Shown in pieces: positions 52,171 to 61,703 of a stretch of 64,000 bases of DNA. Under the pieces are notes generated by a model. It was not told the DNA's origin and did not search any database. It worked only from the letters and a program-made list of their open reading frames with translations. Within the stretch, counting starts at the first letter, position 1, and every line of letters starts with the position of its first letter. The stretch comes from Sphingomonas sp. ID1715 (GTDB taxonomy: Bacteria > Pseudomonadota > Alphaproteobacteria > Sphingomonadales > Sphingomonadaceae), in the NCBI RefSeq assembly GCF_013044515.1, contig NZ_JABEPR010000006.1, positions 1 to 64,000 on the forward strand. Reading direction: 5' to 3'. The position numbers and the translations under genes are program-made.

Positions 52171-55100
52171 TCAGGCGGCGCCGGAGGCGATGCGAGCGAT
52201 GACCTCGGCGGCACTGTCGACGGGCACGAACAGCCGGGTCTGGTACCGGATGATCTCGGTGAAGCAGCCATGAGCCTTGTATTCGGCGAGCCGTGCGGGC
52301 TCGAACGCGGTCAGCTCGAGGCGTTGCGACCCGTTGACCAGCGACCGCTTGAGCTCGAGCACCCCTGGTCCAGAAACGCGCAAAGGCCGGCCCGTTTTCA
52401 GGACCGATGCGACAACCTCATTCGGCGAAAGACCCGCGTCGAGTTCGAGCCCGAGCCGCGTGCCGAGCGCGGCGAGCGACGACGGCGGTATCTCGCGGCC
52501 GAGCAGGGAGCGACCAGCGGGATCGGCGACGCGCAGGACCTGGACATGATCGTCGGGCAGCTTGTCCCAGATCGGCAGCAGCAGCCCGGTTGCGAGATGG
52601 AGCGTCTCGCGGCAAGGCGTCGCGAGCGCCTCGCCGACCTCCTTTGCCCACAGGATCGCAAATCGTGCTTCATCGACAGGTCGCCAGTTCGTCTCTTCGA
52701 ACAGGTCGCGGGCCAGATAGTCGGATCGGGTTGGTCTGAGCAGTTGGTAGCGCTGCACAGGCTCGCCGTCGGATGTCATCAAGCTCCTGGCATTGAGCCG
52801 GAGCGCGACCATTCCGGACTTTTGATTGATGAGCGGCTGAGCGTCATTTTGCGGGGTGCGCAGGGCAGATACGCGCTCGATAGTCATCGGCTTGAGGCGT
52901 CGCGAAATCTCAAGGCGGAGGAGATGGGTGGTCGCGCCCGAGACGGTATCGGTCCGGATGACGCGGTCTTCGGCGATGTCGAAGCGGTCGACCAGCAGCG
53001 TCTCGACGCCAATGTCGAGCGTGCCGGCATCGCGGGCGGCCGAGACCCGCGCTTCGATCAAGGCCAGATACTCGTCGAAGATCGCGTTCTGCAATGCGAT
53101 CGGGAGGGCCAGCAGCCGGTTCAGCCAGCGCTGGATGGGAGGCAGATCCTCGCGCAGTCCTCCATCCTCGCTCTCCAGCCTGAGGCCGGTGCGATCTTGA
53201 AAATCGCCGAGCGTGGCCGAGCGAAGCTTGCCGTCGAACAGCAGCCGGTACCAGGTCATCAGAGCGTCCTTGGCATAGTCGCTTTCAAGATTGTCGGCCG
53301 GATCGAACAGGTTCTGGCCTCCGGTCTGGCGTTGACCCCGGGTCAGAGCCCCCAGCGCGTCGAGCCGCCGTGCAATGGTCGAGATGAAGCGGCGTTCGCC
53401 GCGAACATTGGTCGTGACAGGACGAAACAGAGGCGCCGAGGCCTGCCTGGTGCGATGGGTGCGGCCCAGACCCTGAATGGCGGCGTCGGCCCGCCAGCCC
53501 GGTTCCAGCAGATAGTGGATGCGTCGCGCCTGGTTCTTGGCGTCGAGGCTTGCATGATAGCTGCGGCCAGTGCCGCCTGCGTCAGAGAAGACCAGCACCT
53601 GCTTGGTGCCGTCCATGAAGGCCTGAGCTTCGATCAGGTTCGACCGTGGCGTCCTGTTCTCGATCCGCTGCCGGCCGTCATTGCCAATGACGAGCCGACG
53701 GGTGCGGCCGGTGACCTCGGCAACTGCCTCGGTCCCGAACCGTTCGATCAGGGCATCGAGCGCCGTAGCAATCGGAGGGAGCGCGCAGAGCTGTTCGATG
53801 AGGGTGTCGCGGGCCAGCATGGCGGATCGGCAATGGACAGGGCGTCCCTCGTCATCCGACATCGGTTCCGAGCGAACCGTGCCTTCCGCGTCAGTGAAGA
53901 CCTTCATTTGGCGTGTCGGAAACGCGGTGGTCAGATAGTCGACCACATATTCTCGCGGGTACAGGTCGATCTCGAGCGCTTCGCGCTCGTCGGGCGTCAG
54001 GTCGGCAAGTCGCCGATCAAGCATCGCCTCTGCCGTCGAGACGAGCTGCACCACCACAGCGTGGTCATTTTCGATATCGGCTTCAATCGCGGGAATGAGG
54101 CTGGGCAGCTTCATCGACAGCAAAAGCTGCGCGAAAAAGCGCTGCTTGGTGCCCTCAAAGCGCGACAGCGCGGCCGACTTGGCGTTGGCGTTGAGCGTCG
54201 CGCCAGATACTGCATCGACGACGCGGGTCTCCTCCAGCACAGCGCTGAGATTGCGGTGGATGATCGCCCAAGCCTCGGCATAGGCGTCGTAGATCCCGAT
54301 CTGCACATCGCTCAGCGCGTGTTCGAGCAGATCATATTCGACGCCAGCGAAGGACAGGGCACGGGCGGTGTAAAGGCCGAGCGCTTTCAAATCGCGTGCA
54401 ACCAGCTCCATTGCTGCGATGCCGCCCTTGCGGATTGCGCCGACAAACTGCTCCCGGTCGGCGAACGCCGTCCCCGGGCCCCACAGGCCGAGCCGGGTCG
54501 CGTAGGAGAGATTCGCAACGTCGGATGCGCCGGTCGCCGATGCGTAGAGCACGCGGGCGCGAGGCAGCAGGTTCTGCAGCCGAAGCCCGGCGATGCCCTG
54601 TTCGGATCCCTTGACCTTGCCCCGGCTGCCCGTCTCCCCGGCAGCGTTCGCCATCGCGTGTGCTTCGTCAAACGCGATTACGCCGTCATAATCGGTGCCC
54701 GCCCACTCGACGATCTGCCGAAGCCGGGTCGCGTCGTCGCGTCCGGATCGGAGCGTCGGATAGGTGACGAATAGGATACCGGCATCGAGAGCGAGTGGCG
54801 CTCCGAGCTTCCAACGCGACAGCGGCTGGATGTCCAGGGCGAGCCCGCCCAGCGCCGACCAGTCGCGCCGCGCGTCCTCGAGCAGGGTCTCGTTTTTGGA
54901 GAGCCAGATGTGGCGCCGACGACCTCGGAGCCATTGATCGAGGATGATCCCGGCAATCTGCCTGCCTTTGCCGGCTCCGGTGCCGTCACCCAGGAAGAAC
55001 CCACCGGCATAGGCTGTTCCGTCGGCGTCCGGCTTGAGCGTGCAACCCTCATCGGTGGCCACGAACCGACCCGGCGTGTCGCGCTCGAACGCGTCGCCAG

Positions 55101-56406
55101 CATAGACGAGCGTCTCAAGTTGCGCGCTCGAGAGAACGCCATCGGTCACAAGCCGGCGCGGAAGACAAGGTAGGTAGGTCGGCTTTGGCGCCGCGACCGA
55201 CCCCATGGCGATCGACTCAACGAGCGGGGTGGGATGTTCGCAGGCATCCGGAATGTTGAGCCGGCTCGGGCGCCATGGGAGGTAGATGCCGACCTGATCG
55301 CCAACGGGTGCGGGGTCTTCGAGAATGGCGAGGTCCAGGGCCTCGGCCAGATCCGCCGACTGGCTCCGGACAGGTGTAGGAGCGAGGGCTGGCCGTCCAC
55401 GATGACGATCGCCGAACAGCGATAGCCGGGGAGGGGCGGGTGCTGGGATCGGTGGAGCAGCCGACCGCGCGGGAATCCTGCTTATCGGCTCGAGCAAGGC
55501 ACACAAGTCGTTGGTCTCCACATCGCATGGAGCGACCGTGTCCACGAGCTTGTCGATCACGATCAGGCGGACAGCGATGCCGGTGCCCTGCTTGGCGTAG
55601 AGCCCTGCCGCGAGCCGCGCGTCGAGCCGAAGCGTCGCCTCTTTGGGGCGGCTATCGGTCCAGCCCCTGGCGCTGAACCGGTCCGGCATGATCGCCACCA
55701 GGCGTCCGCCGGTCCGGAGTCGCTTCCAGGCGGCGTCGAGATGGCGAACCGCAGCATGACGGTCGTCGCCGCGGCCGTGCGAGCGCGCGAATGGCGGGTT
55801 CATCATCACGACGTCAGCACTCAGCGAAGCCGGGAGCAGATCGTCGAGGATCTCGGCATCATGCCCAGTGATCGATGCGGTCGGGAAAGCCGTCTCGAGG
55901 CAAGCGCGCCGCCGGACATCGATCTCGTTCAGCGTCAGGCGGGACCCGGTCCGTGCCGCTGGCCAGACGAGAAGGCCAGTCCCTGCGGAAGGTTCGAGGA
56001 CAAAGTCCTGCGGGCGGAACATTGCCGCCATGCCGGCGAGCCAGGCGACAGGGATCGGCGTTGAGAACTGCTGCAGATCCAGCTGATCCTCGCTGCGATA
56101 ACTTTGCGTCGGGAGGCGAGCAGCCAGGGCCTGAAGGCTGCTCAGCGCGGCGGCGGGGGACCCGAGACCAATCGGGCAGGTTGGGCTCGTCAGATACAGG
56201 ACCTGGGCCAGCTCAAGCGCCCGATAGGCGTCGTGGATCGACCACCCCGCGGACGCGTCGGAGCTTCTCGTCGCACTTTCGAACAGGCAACGAAGGAGGC
56301 GCGCGTCGATCGGAATATCGACTTCGAGCATCTCGGCGAGGCGGGTTGCGGCCGTGAAGACGGGGTCGGCGGGGACGGGGCAGTCAAGTGCGAGCGCAGT
56401 CTGCAT
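52171..56406 (-). CDS. Methyltransferase/strawberry-notch-type helicase fusion
   Basis: 1411 residues. The N-terminal class I methyltransferase has motif I LEPSAGTG (138-144) and motif IV NPPF (203-206). The central SF2-like helicase carries Walker A GDGTGAGKG near 472-482 and DEAH at about 577. The C-terminal part has DAGGTGRSYHASLD and QGLGRTHRTRQ, then RRFISTIARRLDALGALTRG, which fit the strawberry-notch helicase C domain. It probably modifies and remodels the element's DNA, for example to protect it from restriction. Exact specificity is unknown. Confidence 0.85.
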   Translation of the reverse strand: MQTALALDCPVPADPVFTAATRLAEMLEVDIPIDARLLRCLFESATRSSDASAGWSIHDAYRALELAQVLYLTSPTCPIGLGSPAAALSSLQALAARLPTQSYRSEDQLDLQQFSTPIPVAWLAGMAAMFRPQDFVLEPSAGTGLLVWPAARTGSRLTLNEIDVRRRACLETAFPTASITGHDAEILDDLLPASLSADVVMMNPPFARSHGRGDDRHAAVRHLDAAWKRLRTGGRLVAIMPDRFSARGWTDSRPKEATLRLDARLAAGLYAKQGTGIAVRLIVIDKLVDTVAPCDVETNDLCALLEPISRIPARSAAPPIPAPAPPRLSLFGDRHRGRPALAPTPVRSQSADLAEALDLAILEDPAPVGDQVGIYLPWRPSRLNIPDACEHPTPLVESIAMGSVAAPKPTYLPCLPRRLVTDGVLSSAQLETLVYAGDAFERDTPGRFVATDEGCTLKPDADGTAYAGGFFLGDGTGAGKGRQIAGIILDQWLRGRRRHIWLSKNETLLEDARRDWSALGGLALDIQPLSRWKLGAPLALDAGILFVTYPTLRSGRDDATRLRQIVEWAGTDYDGVIAFDEAHAMANAAGETGSRGKVKGSEQGIAGLRLQNLLPRARVLYASATGASDVANLSYATRLGLWGPGTAFADREQFVGAIRKGGIAAMELVARDLKALGLYTARALSFAGVEYDLLEHALSDVQIGIYDAYAEAWAIIHRNLSAVLEETRVVDAVSGATLNANAKSAALSRFEGTKQRFFAQLLLSMKLPSLIPAIEADIENDHAVVVQLVSTAEAMLDRRLADLTPDEREALEIDLYPREYVVDYLTTAFPTRQMKVFTDAEGTVRSEPMSDDEGRPVHCRSAMLARDTLIEQLCALPPIATALDALIERFGTEAVAEVTGRTRRLVIGNDGRQRIENRTPRSNLIEAQAFMDGTKQVLVFSDAGGTGRSYHASLDAKNQARRIHYLLEPGWRADAAIQGLGRTHRTRQASAPLFRPVTTNVRGERRFISTIARRLDALGALTRGQRQTGGQNLFDPADNLESDYAKDALMTWYRLLFDGKLRSATLGDFQDRTGLRLESEDGGLREDLPPIQRWLNRLLALPIALQNAIFDEYLALIEARVSAARDAGTLDIGVETLLVDRFDIAEDRVIRTDTVSGATTHLLRLEISRRLKPMTIERVSALRTPQNDAQPLINQKSGMVALRLNARSLMTSDGEPVQRYQLLRPTRSDYLARDLFEETNWRPVDEARFAILWAKEVGEALATPCRETLHLATGLLLPIWDKLPDDHVQVLRVADPAGRSLLGREIPPSSLAALGTRLGLELDAGLSPNEVVASVLKTGRPLRVSGPGVLELKRSLVNGSQRLELTAFEPARLAEYKAHGCFTEIIRYQTRLFVPVDSAAEVIARIASGAA

Positions 56407-56451
56407 GGCGGATCTCCTGCCCGCCCGGGCGGAGTCGCCCGAGCTGGTGCA

Positions 56452-57384
56452 TCACGCCACCGCCTTGCTCTCCTCTCGATCGTGCGCGCGGTCCGAGAGG
56501 CCGAGTTCGTGTTGCAGAACATCGTTCCAGTCTTGGCCGGCCAGGTTGGGGTAACGCGCCTCGATGGAGAGCCCAGCTTCGCGATGCGCCTCACGACAGA
56601 GGCGTTCGGCTCGTCGGCCGGCGGCATCATTGTCAAGAAATAGGGTCAACTGTCGCACTGAACTGGGAATGGCGACGTGACGAAAACGCTCAGTGCCAAG
56701 AGCCGCCCAGCAAGGGATGTTGAACAACTGCCATGCCGACAATGCGGTTTCGATGCCCTCCGCGAGGCCTAGAATATCATCCCGCGGTGGCGCGAGGCGA
56801 ACCGCCCCCTTGCCCAGGCGACCCAAAGCCAGCTTCGAGGGAGATCCGCACAAAAGGCTGTCGTGCTTGAAGGCGAGAAAGGTCCGGTGAACCGCGATTA
56901 ATCCGCTGTCATCTCTGACCGCTGCGATCATCGCCGGGCGAAAGCTTGTGAGCGGCGCACGTCCTTGCGGTGCACGTGGGTGAAAACGGAGCTCGGTCGG
57001 CAACAGGTCGATGCCTCGAGATTGAAGATAAGCTTCGGTCAACGTTCCGTCGGCAGGTCGTGCTTCCGACCATATCCGTGCCGCCAATGGCGCGAGCGAC
57101 TTCGTGAATGCCGGCGGGGAGATTATGTCGCCGCCACCGCCCGTCGACGTGCCGACGATGCGCAGCGCGCGTAGCGCTTGGATGACGAGAGCAGCTTCGC
57201 AGCCTGCGAAGCAGTGAAACAGGAGCCGGCGGTGACCTGGGCGAACGCTGAGCGAGGGCGTGCGGTCAGAATGCGCGGGGCATCGGCACATCCCTCCATT
57301 TGTTCGCCACTGGCCGCCGAGCTCCTCGACGATAGCTCGCCCTTCGGCGTCTAAAGAAGGCGCGTTCGAGGACATTTTCTGCAC
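56452..57384 (-). CDS. Toprim-domain primase-like protein
   Basis: 310 residues from GTG 57384, with AGGAGG eight bases upstream; longer frames are unlikely. The N-terminal zinc-finger-like part has CRCPAHSDRTPSLSVRPG and CFAGC. The toprim core shows LGLAEGIETALSAWQL (Glu) and LTLFLDNDAAGRRAE (DxD). Such proteins resemble DnaG-type plasmid primases that start lagging or complementary-strand synthesis after transfer. The start lies 83 bp from the perfect LexA-type box at 57467-57481. Confidence 0.85.
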   Translation of the reverse strand: MQKMSSNAPSLDAEGRAIVEELGGQWRTNGGMCRCPAHSDRTPSLSVRPGHRRLLFHCFAGCEAALVIQALRALRIVGTSTGGGGDIISPPAFTKSLAPLAARIWSEARPADGTLTEAYLQSRGIDLLPTELRFHPRAPQGRAPLTSFRPAMIAAVRDDSGLIAVHRTFLAFKHDSLLCGSPSKLALGRLGKGAVRLAPPRDDILGLAEGIETALSAWQLFNIPCWAALGTERFRHVAIPSSVRQLTLFLDNDAAGRRAERLCREAHREAGLSIEARYPNLAGQDWNDVLQHELGLSDRAHDREESKAVA

Positions 57385-57466
57385 GCTGTTCACCTCCTCA
57401 TCCCAGACCCGCGCTCCGCTCCGCCGACCTCTCCTCATCCATAAGCAGGCCTTTCGCAGAGGTTCC

Positions 57467-57481
57467 GTTCTATATATGTTC
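57467..57481 (+). promoter_or_regulatory. GTTC-N7-GTTC box in a divergent promoter
   Basis: GTTC-TATATAT-GTTC lies between the minus-strand toprim operon (start 57384) and the plus-strand transglycosylase (start 57517), 35 bp from the latter. A third GTTC lies at 57462-57465. It matches the alphaproteobacterial LexA-type direct repeat. Confidence 0.65.
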
Positions 57482-57516
57482 TGCTGTGGAAGGCGCAAAC
57501 AGCATGAGGACCGCAT

Positions 57517-58197
57517 ATGCGGACGATCCCGTTTGGCCGCGCTTTCCCGGTCATATTAACTTCTACTCTCGCGGTTCTGGCGAACCCGGGCGCTGCCGGG
57601 GCCCAAGGTGTCGCGGTAGATCCGCCGTGGCTCGCAACACCCTCGGCCGATCTGCACAGCGGAGCGAAAAGCGAGTTCATGTTGGTCGAGCACAAGGCTT
57701 ATGAACGCGAGTTCGACGAGGTGCGGACAAAGACGTCGTTGCGATTGTGGCCGCCTAGCTCGACCGTACCAAGCACGGTTCCGAATTACCGCAGACCAGG
57801 TTCGTCCCCGGCACGTGATCGGGTGATCATCCAAATCACCGCAGCGGAGAGAAGGCATGGTCTGCCGGCGGGCCTGCTGGACGCGTTGGTTGCCGCCGAA
57901 TCGAGCTATAGGTCAGACGCAGTCAGCAGGGCTGGAGCCGCGGGACTCGCACAACTCATGCCGGCAACGGCGCGGTCTCTCGGCGTGTTCGATCGGTTCG
58001 ACATCCGGGCAAATCTCGACGGCGGCGCGCGATACCTACGCTCCATGATCGATCAGTTCGGATCGATCGCAATGGCACTCGCTGCCTATAATGCCGGGCC
58101 CGGTGCAGTGATCAGGGCACGAGGCATTCCCCGCAATGGTGAGACGCCGGACTATGTGAACCGCGTGATACGCCATTGGCGTTCGCTATGGCGTTAG
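57517..58197 (+). CDS. Secreted lytic transglycosylase of conjugation
   Basis: 226 residues with GAGGACCGCAT before ATG 57517. A signal peptide (about 1-30, ending AGAQ) precedes a linker and an SLT-type domain: LLDALVAAESSYRSDAVSRA with catalytic Glu128, AAGLAQLMPATARSLG, and AMALAAYNAGPGAV. It opens peptidoglycan for channel assembly, like VirB1 or the F-type Orf169. It is divergent from the toprim operon and shares the box at 57467. Confidence 0.9.
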   Translation: MRTIPFGRAFPVILTSTLAVLANPGAAGAQGVAVDPPWLATPSADLHSGAKSEFMLVEHKAYEREFDEVRTKTSLRLWPPSSTVPSTVPNYRRPGSSPARDRVIIQITAAERRHGLPAGLLDALVAAESSYRSDAVSRAGAAGLAQLMPATARSLGVFDRFDIRANLDGGARYLRSMIDQFGSIAMALAAYNAGPGAVIRARGIPRNGETPDYVNRVIRHWRSLWR

Positions 58198-58776
58198 TCA
58201 GCGCCAAGACGCTTGAGTAAACCTGGCCGCGTGGAGGACGGTTGAGAGAAGTGATGGTGGCGCATCGTAGGAGTGACGTGGGCTGCATTCTTGGCGGCAA
58301 TTGAGTGTCTTGGACCCCAGGCGGAGTTGCGAAGTGGGACAGCAGGGACGCTGCACCACAATGTTCTAGTCGGCGATGATTCGCGCTGAGTACGAGAAGG
58401 CATTCGCCGATCGCGCGAAAGATGCACAAGACGGGGCTGAGCACGGGGATAAGCAAGCGCCCGACCTCGTGAACAGGTGAGGCGCGCACGCCGCTGGCCG
58501 ATGTATGGCAGCGCGCCCGGGGGTGCCCACAGCTGGCAATCTGCGACTGCTGCACGTCGTTCGGTGTGGTGTTGAAGAGGGAACGCCCAGAGGATCGATG
58601 AGCAGGGGTCGGAATAGGCCCGAGCTTGTGCTGCTTTTGGGGTGAACTCGTTGGCAAGCGGCCGCGTTGGATCTCAGGGTAGGGCACTTCTCACACGTGG
58701 AATCTCATCCACGAGGATTGCTTGGCAAGCGGCTTCGTTCTGTCTATGTTCTAGTTGTTCGGCTTGAAGGTGGTCC
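58198..58776. other. Non-coding leader upstream of the S24 repressor gene
   Basis: About 580 bp. It contains a 12-bp direct repeat TTGGCAAGCGGC at 58651 and 58722, a palindrome CGTGGA-ATCTCA-TCCACG at 58696-58713, and the perfect LexA-type box at 58737-58751. No convincing gene is present; a 34-codon frame at 58376 lacks a ribosome site. Confidence 0.5.
58737..58751 (+). promoter_or_regulatory. GTTC-N7-GTTC box upstream of the S24 repressor
   Basis: GTTC-TGTCTAT-GTTC, 25 bp upstream of GTG 58777. A further GTTC lies at 58757-58760. It is well placed for autorepression by the S24 protein and matches the boxes upstream of the transfer operons. Confidence 0.65.
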
Positions 58777-59427
58777 GTGGACGTTCGAAGCATCACTGAT
58801 CCTCGCCAGTATTTAGACGAGCTGATACGAGAGCGGCGAGAGGACTATGCGTCCCTCTCGAGGCTGATCGGCCGCAATCCCTCTTACATTCAGCAGTTCA
58901 TCAAGCGGGGCAGCCCAAAGCGGCTCGATGAGGAGGATCGGCGGACGCTTGCACGTTATTTTGGTGTTCCAGAAGCAACGCTCGGCGCGAGGGAAGACGC
59001 GAAGGTGCCACTTCGCAAAATACCCACGCTCGAAGTTCGAGCATCTGCCGGCCATGGCGCGTTCTCTGTTCCTGAAAGCTCATCCGACAGCATGGGATTT
59101 AGCGAGCGCCTCCTTCGGGAACTAGCTGGAGGAGACCTCGCCGGACTTTCGATGATCAAGGTGGTCGGGGACTCGATGGCCCCTACCTTGAACGATGGCG
59201 ACGACATAATGGTCAATCGGCTCGACGCAGCATCGCGCCTGCGAGACGGAATTTATGTGATCCGTATGGGCGACGGCCTTCTCGTCAAGCGAATCGCTAG
59301 AGAAATTGATCGTCGCCTTGTCACCATCATCAGCGACAACAGCGCTTATCCGGCCTGGCCCGGAACGGCACTAAAGGACATAGCAGTCATCGGCCGCGTC
59401 GTCTGGAGTGGAAAGCGCCTGCGCTAA
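58777..59427 (+). CDS. LexA/CI-like S24 peptidase repressor
   Basis: 216 residues from GTG 58777. The N-terminal HTH region includes LDELIRERREDYASLSRLIG and NPSYIQQFIKRGSPKRLDEE, followed by an S24 autoprotease domain: Ala91-Gly92 cleavage site in RASAGHG, Ser133 in VGDSMAPTL and Lys171 in GLLVKRI, the classic LexA/UmuD/CI dyad. RecA-ssDNA-induced cleavage would inactivate it. It is the best candidate to bind the GTTC-N7-GTTC boxes upstream of the transfer operons, itself included. Binding is unproven. Confidence 0.85.
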   Translation: MDVRSITDPRQYLDELIRERREDYASLSRLIGRNPSYIQQFIKRGSPKRLDEEDRRTLARYFGVPEATLGAREDAKVPLRKIPTLEVRASAGHGAFSVPESSSDSMGFSERLLRELAGGDLAGLSMIKVVGDSMAPTLNDGDDIMVNRLDAASRLRDGIYVIRMGDGLLVKRIAREIDRRLVTIISDNSAYPAWPGTALKDIAVIGRVVWSGKRLR

Positions 59428-59871
59428 AGAAAGCAACGGCGTTGACGCTGGATGCATTCTACTCGCACGACGGCGCCGGAACGACATGTCTCGTATGAAG
59501 TATCTTGGAAGATGCCGAGAGCACGGGTCACGACAAGCTCGACGCAAAATCGCAATGTGACGACGGACCGGCGGTCGGCCGATGTGCTGGAAGATTATCC
59601 CGGGGGTAGGCGCCGGGCCGAGCCACTCAGTTAAGCCCCGAGTCCAGCGGAGATGAAACCCTGCTCAATACGCCGCTATGCTGCAAGTGCGAACGCACGC
59701 CCTTAGGAGGCAGCTTTGTCACGGCCATCTCCAAAATGCGAGGTGGCGGTCGCCGGTCGCGCCCGCCTGCACCAAGGCCATTAAGAGATCACTACGCGCC
59801 ATCTGCTTCTTGTTCTTTACCGATCCGGCCGGCTTTGCCTGCACCTTCGAGCTGGTTGTCCGGGCGCTGCG
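59428..59871. other. Gene-free stretch between repressor and recombinase
   Basis: About 440 bp. No gene, repeat or clear terminator is seen. It probably marks the border between the transfer element and the recombinase remnant region. Confidence 0.4.
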
Positions 59872-60474
59872 TTATCCGGCCTGAACAAGTCCACGTTCTA
59901 CTTCCGCGTCGATCTTCTTGGCGTCTAACTTCTGCAAGACCCTATGCACCGTTGACCGGTGGACCCCTAGAGTTCGCGCGACTCCGGAAACTGTCGACTT
60001 GGGATCCTGAAGAAGTTGCTGCGCCGCTTTCAGCTTCTCTGCACTGAGCTTGCGAGGGCGTCCACCTATTCGCCCCTGCGCCCTGGCTGCGGCCAAACCG
60101 GCGAGCGTTCGCTCCCGGATCAGCTCGCGCTCGAACTCCGCCAAAGCGCCGAAGAGATGAAATACCAGCCGCCCGCCAGCCGTTGTGGTGTCTATACCCT
60201 CGGTCAGACTACGCAGCCCAACCCCTTCGGCCTCGAGCCTCTGCACGATTTGAATGAGGTGCGGCAGCGACCGACCGAGTCGATCGAGCCGCCAAACGAC
60301 GAGGGTATCGCCGGCGCGTGTATGGCTCAGAGCCTCCGCCAAGATGGGCCGCTCTGCCGAGGCTCGCGACGCATGCTCCGAAAAGGTACGCTCGCAACCT
60401 GCTTGGGTCAGCGCATCGAACTGCAAAGCGGCGGTCTGGTCATCCGTTGAGACTCGTGCGTAGCCAATCAGCAT
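59872..60474 (-). CDS. Serine recombinase (resolvase/invertase family)
   Basis: 200 residues from ATG 60474. The catalytic domain begins MLIGYARVSTDDQTAALQFD with Ser9, continues LVVWRLDRLGRSLPHLIQIV and FGALAEFERELIRERTLAGL, and the C-terminal DNA-binding HTH is SGVARTLGVHRSTVHRVLQK. The length and motifs fit Tn3-type resolvases or Pin-type invertases. No transposase gene is next to it, so its parent transposon is incomplete here. An upstream res-like region has not been identified. Confidence 0.85.
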   Translation of the reverse strand: MLIGYARVSTDDQTAALQFDALTQAGCERTFSEHASRASAERPILAEALSHTRAGDTLVVWRLDRLGRSLPHLIQIVQRLEAEGVGLRSLTEGIDTTTAGGRLVFHLFGALAEFERELIRERTLAGLAAARAQGRIGGRPRKLSAEKLKAAQQLLQDPKSTVSGVARTLGVHRSTVHRVLQKLDAKKIDAEVERGLVQAG

Positions 60475-60647
60475 GTCGGAAAAGATAGCACCCGCCGGAT
60501 TTGCGCGACAGAGATTTTTCGACGACTTTCGCGACGGTCCACCGCCTGTTTTCGGCCGCAACTTAGCGCGGTCGCAAGAACCTGCGGTATTACGTCGTTC
60601 GGACACTCATCAGCGGTGCGAAGATTATTGCTGCTGTAGCTCTGGGA
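60475..60647. other. Region upstream of the recombinase
   Basis: Contains the promoter side of the recombinase gene and possibly its res site. No ORF is supported. Confidence 0.4.
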
Positions 60648-60900
60648 CAGCAGCCGCGACGCGACCGACATGTCGACGTAGCGCGCGGACACGAACAGGA
60701 TCGCGCCGGGCTTGCTGTCGCCGGCTACCCCGCGCTTGACCGAGAAGGGGGTGCCCGTCGTCGGCAGCATGCAGTGAGCCTTCGCGTTGGCGTTCAAAAC
60801 GGCACGGATCGGCTCCGCCATGCGGGCGGCTTCGGGCGCGGTCAGCGGGTCGGCAACCGATCCTTCCATCAGCTTGTGACCACGGCCGACAAGGCTGACG
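60648..60900 (-). pseudogene. traD: TraD coupling-protein fragment, relic of a second element
   Basis: The minus-strand frame reads HKLMEGSVADPLTAPEAARM, AEPIRAVLNANAKA, MLPTTGTPFSV and FVSARYVDMSVASRLL, clearly homologous to TraD at 39590-41905 (about residues 350-430). The two copies are different in nucleotide sequence, so it is not a recent duplication. No N- or C-terminal parts remain. It is a relic of another, related conjugative element or of an old rearrangement. Confidence 0.8.
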
Positions 60901-60997
60901 ACGCTGATCGCGTTCGCGCGGATCGAGGAGCAGGGCGCCACGCCCAACATTCCCGCTAAATCAAACCGCACATGGAGGCCGTGCTTTTCCACACGGC

Positions 60998-61154
60998 TCT
61001 ACCGCGACCGCAAGCTGATCGGGCGCTTCTTCAATAAGCTCAACCACTTCCGCCGCATCGCTACCCGCTACGACAAGCTCGCCGGGAATATCTCGCCATG
61101 GTCCAGCTCGCCGCATTGCGGCTGTGGCTGCGGGTATATGAGTCTACCGCCTAG
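60998..61154 (+). pseudogene. IS5-type transposase C-terminal fragment, frameshifted
   Basis: The translation has LYRDRKLIGRFFNKLKHFRR and IATRYDKLAGN, then continues in another frame as YLAMVQLAALRLWLRVYEST to TAG 61152. The missing base in the AAN-TAT region breaks the gene. The RxxLIExFFNKLKxFRRIATRYDKL motif is the C-terminal signature of IS5-group (IS427-like) transposases. The 5' part and terminal repeats are absent. Confidence 0.8.
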
Positions 61155-61703
61155 TTGATCTACAGCTGGAAAGGGGCCCTGCGGGCCTCATCCGCCGCTG
61201 AGCTGTTTACCTTTGGAGGCATACAGGAAGCATCCAGACCGAAAACGCAGCGTGAAACTGGCTGCGTTCGGCAGGATGGCTGGCCTTCTACAAAGACGGC
61301 TGGAGCTTTTTAGACTGCTGTTCCCAAGCGTTTCTAACCTTTTTTAGAATTGTGCAGCGATGCGCATCTGCGCCCGAACTGACGAAGCGACAGAGAAGCC
61401 TGGATGAGGTTTATTCTTGAAAGAGCTCAACAGACGTCATTTCGTTCTAGTCTAAGCACGGTCGGCTTAGCGCCCTGTGTGGACGGCTCTCCGTAGACAA
61501 TGGTTAGTTGACGCTACAGTTGCCGGTCGTTGCGGCCATGTGTCCGGCCTTTCATGCGGCCTTGTGATCGCCGCTGGCCATAATGCCTTCTGCGGATCAC
61601 CGAAGATTGCCGGAGCGCGGTGGAGTCACACGATGCTTTTTTCGGCTCAACTCGACTACAAACTTCCTCGCAGCACGCTGGGCGATGCGAGGGCCTAGCC
61701 CCT
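61155..61703. other. Gene-free stretch of about 550 bp
   Basis: It separates mobile-element debris from the MlaD and UbiB genes. Short open frames are not convincing. No repeat or terminator is evident. The conjugative element's right boundary may fall here or within the remnants to its left. Confidence 0.4.

Noticed and set aside
50788-54774. Very long plus-strand open frame (1328 codons) across parB and the methyltransferase-helicase gene
   Set aside because: It lies antisense to two genes with clear domains, has no ribosome site or family match, and its composition is that of a GC-rich antisense shadow.
58376-58480. 34-codon frame starting ATG 58376 upstream of the S24 gene
   Set aside because: No ribosome site, too short to judge, and it lies in the leader region with repeats.
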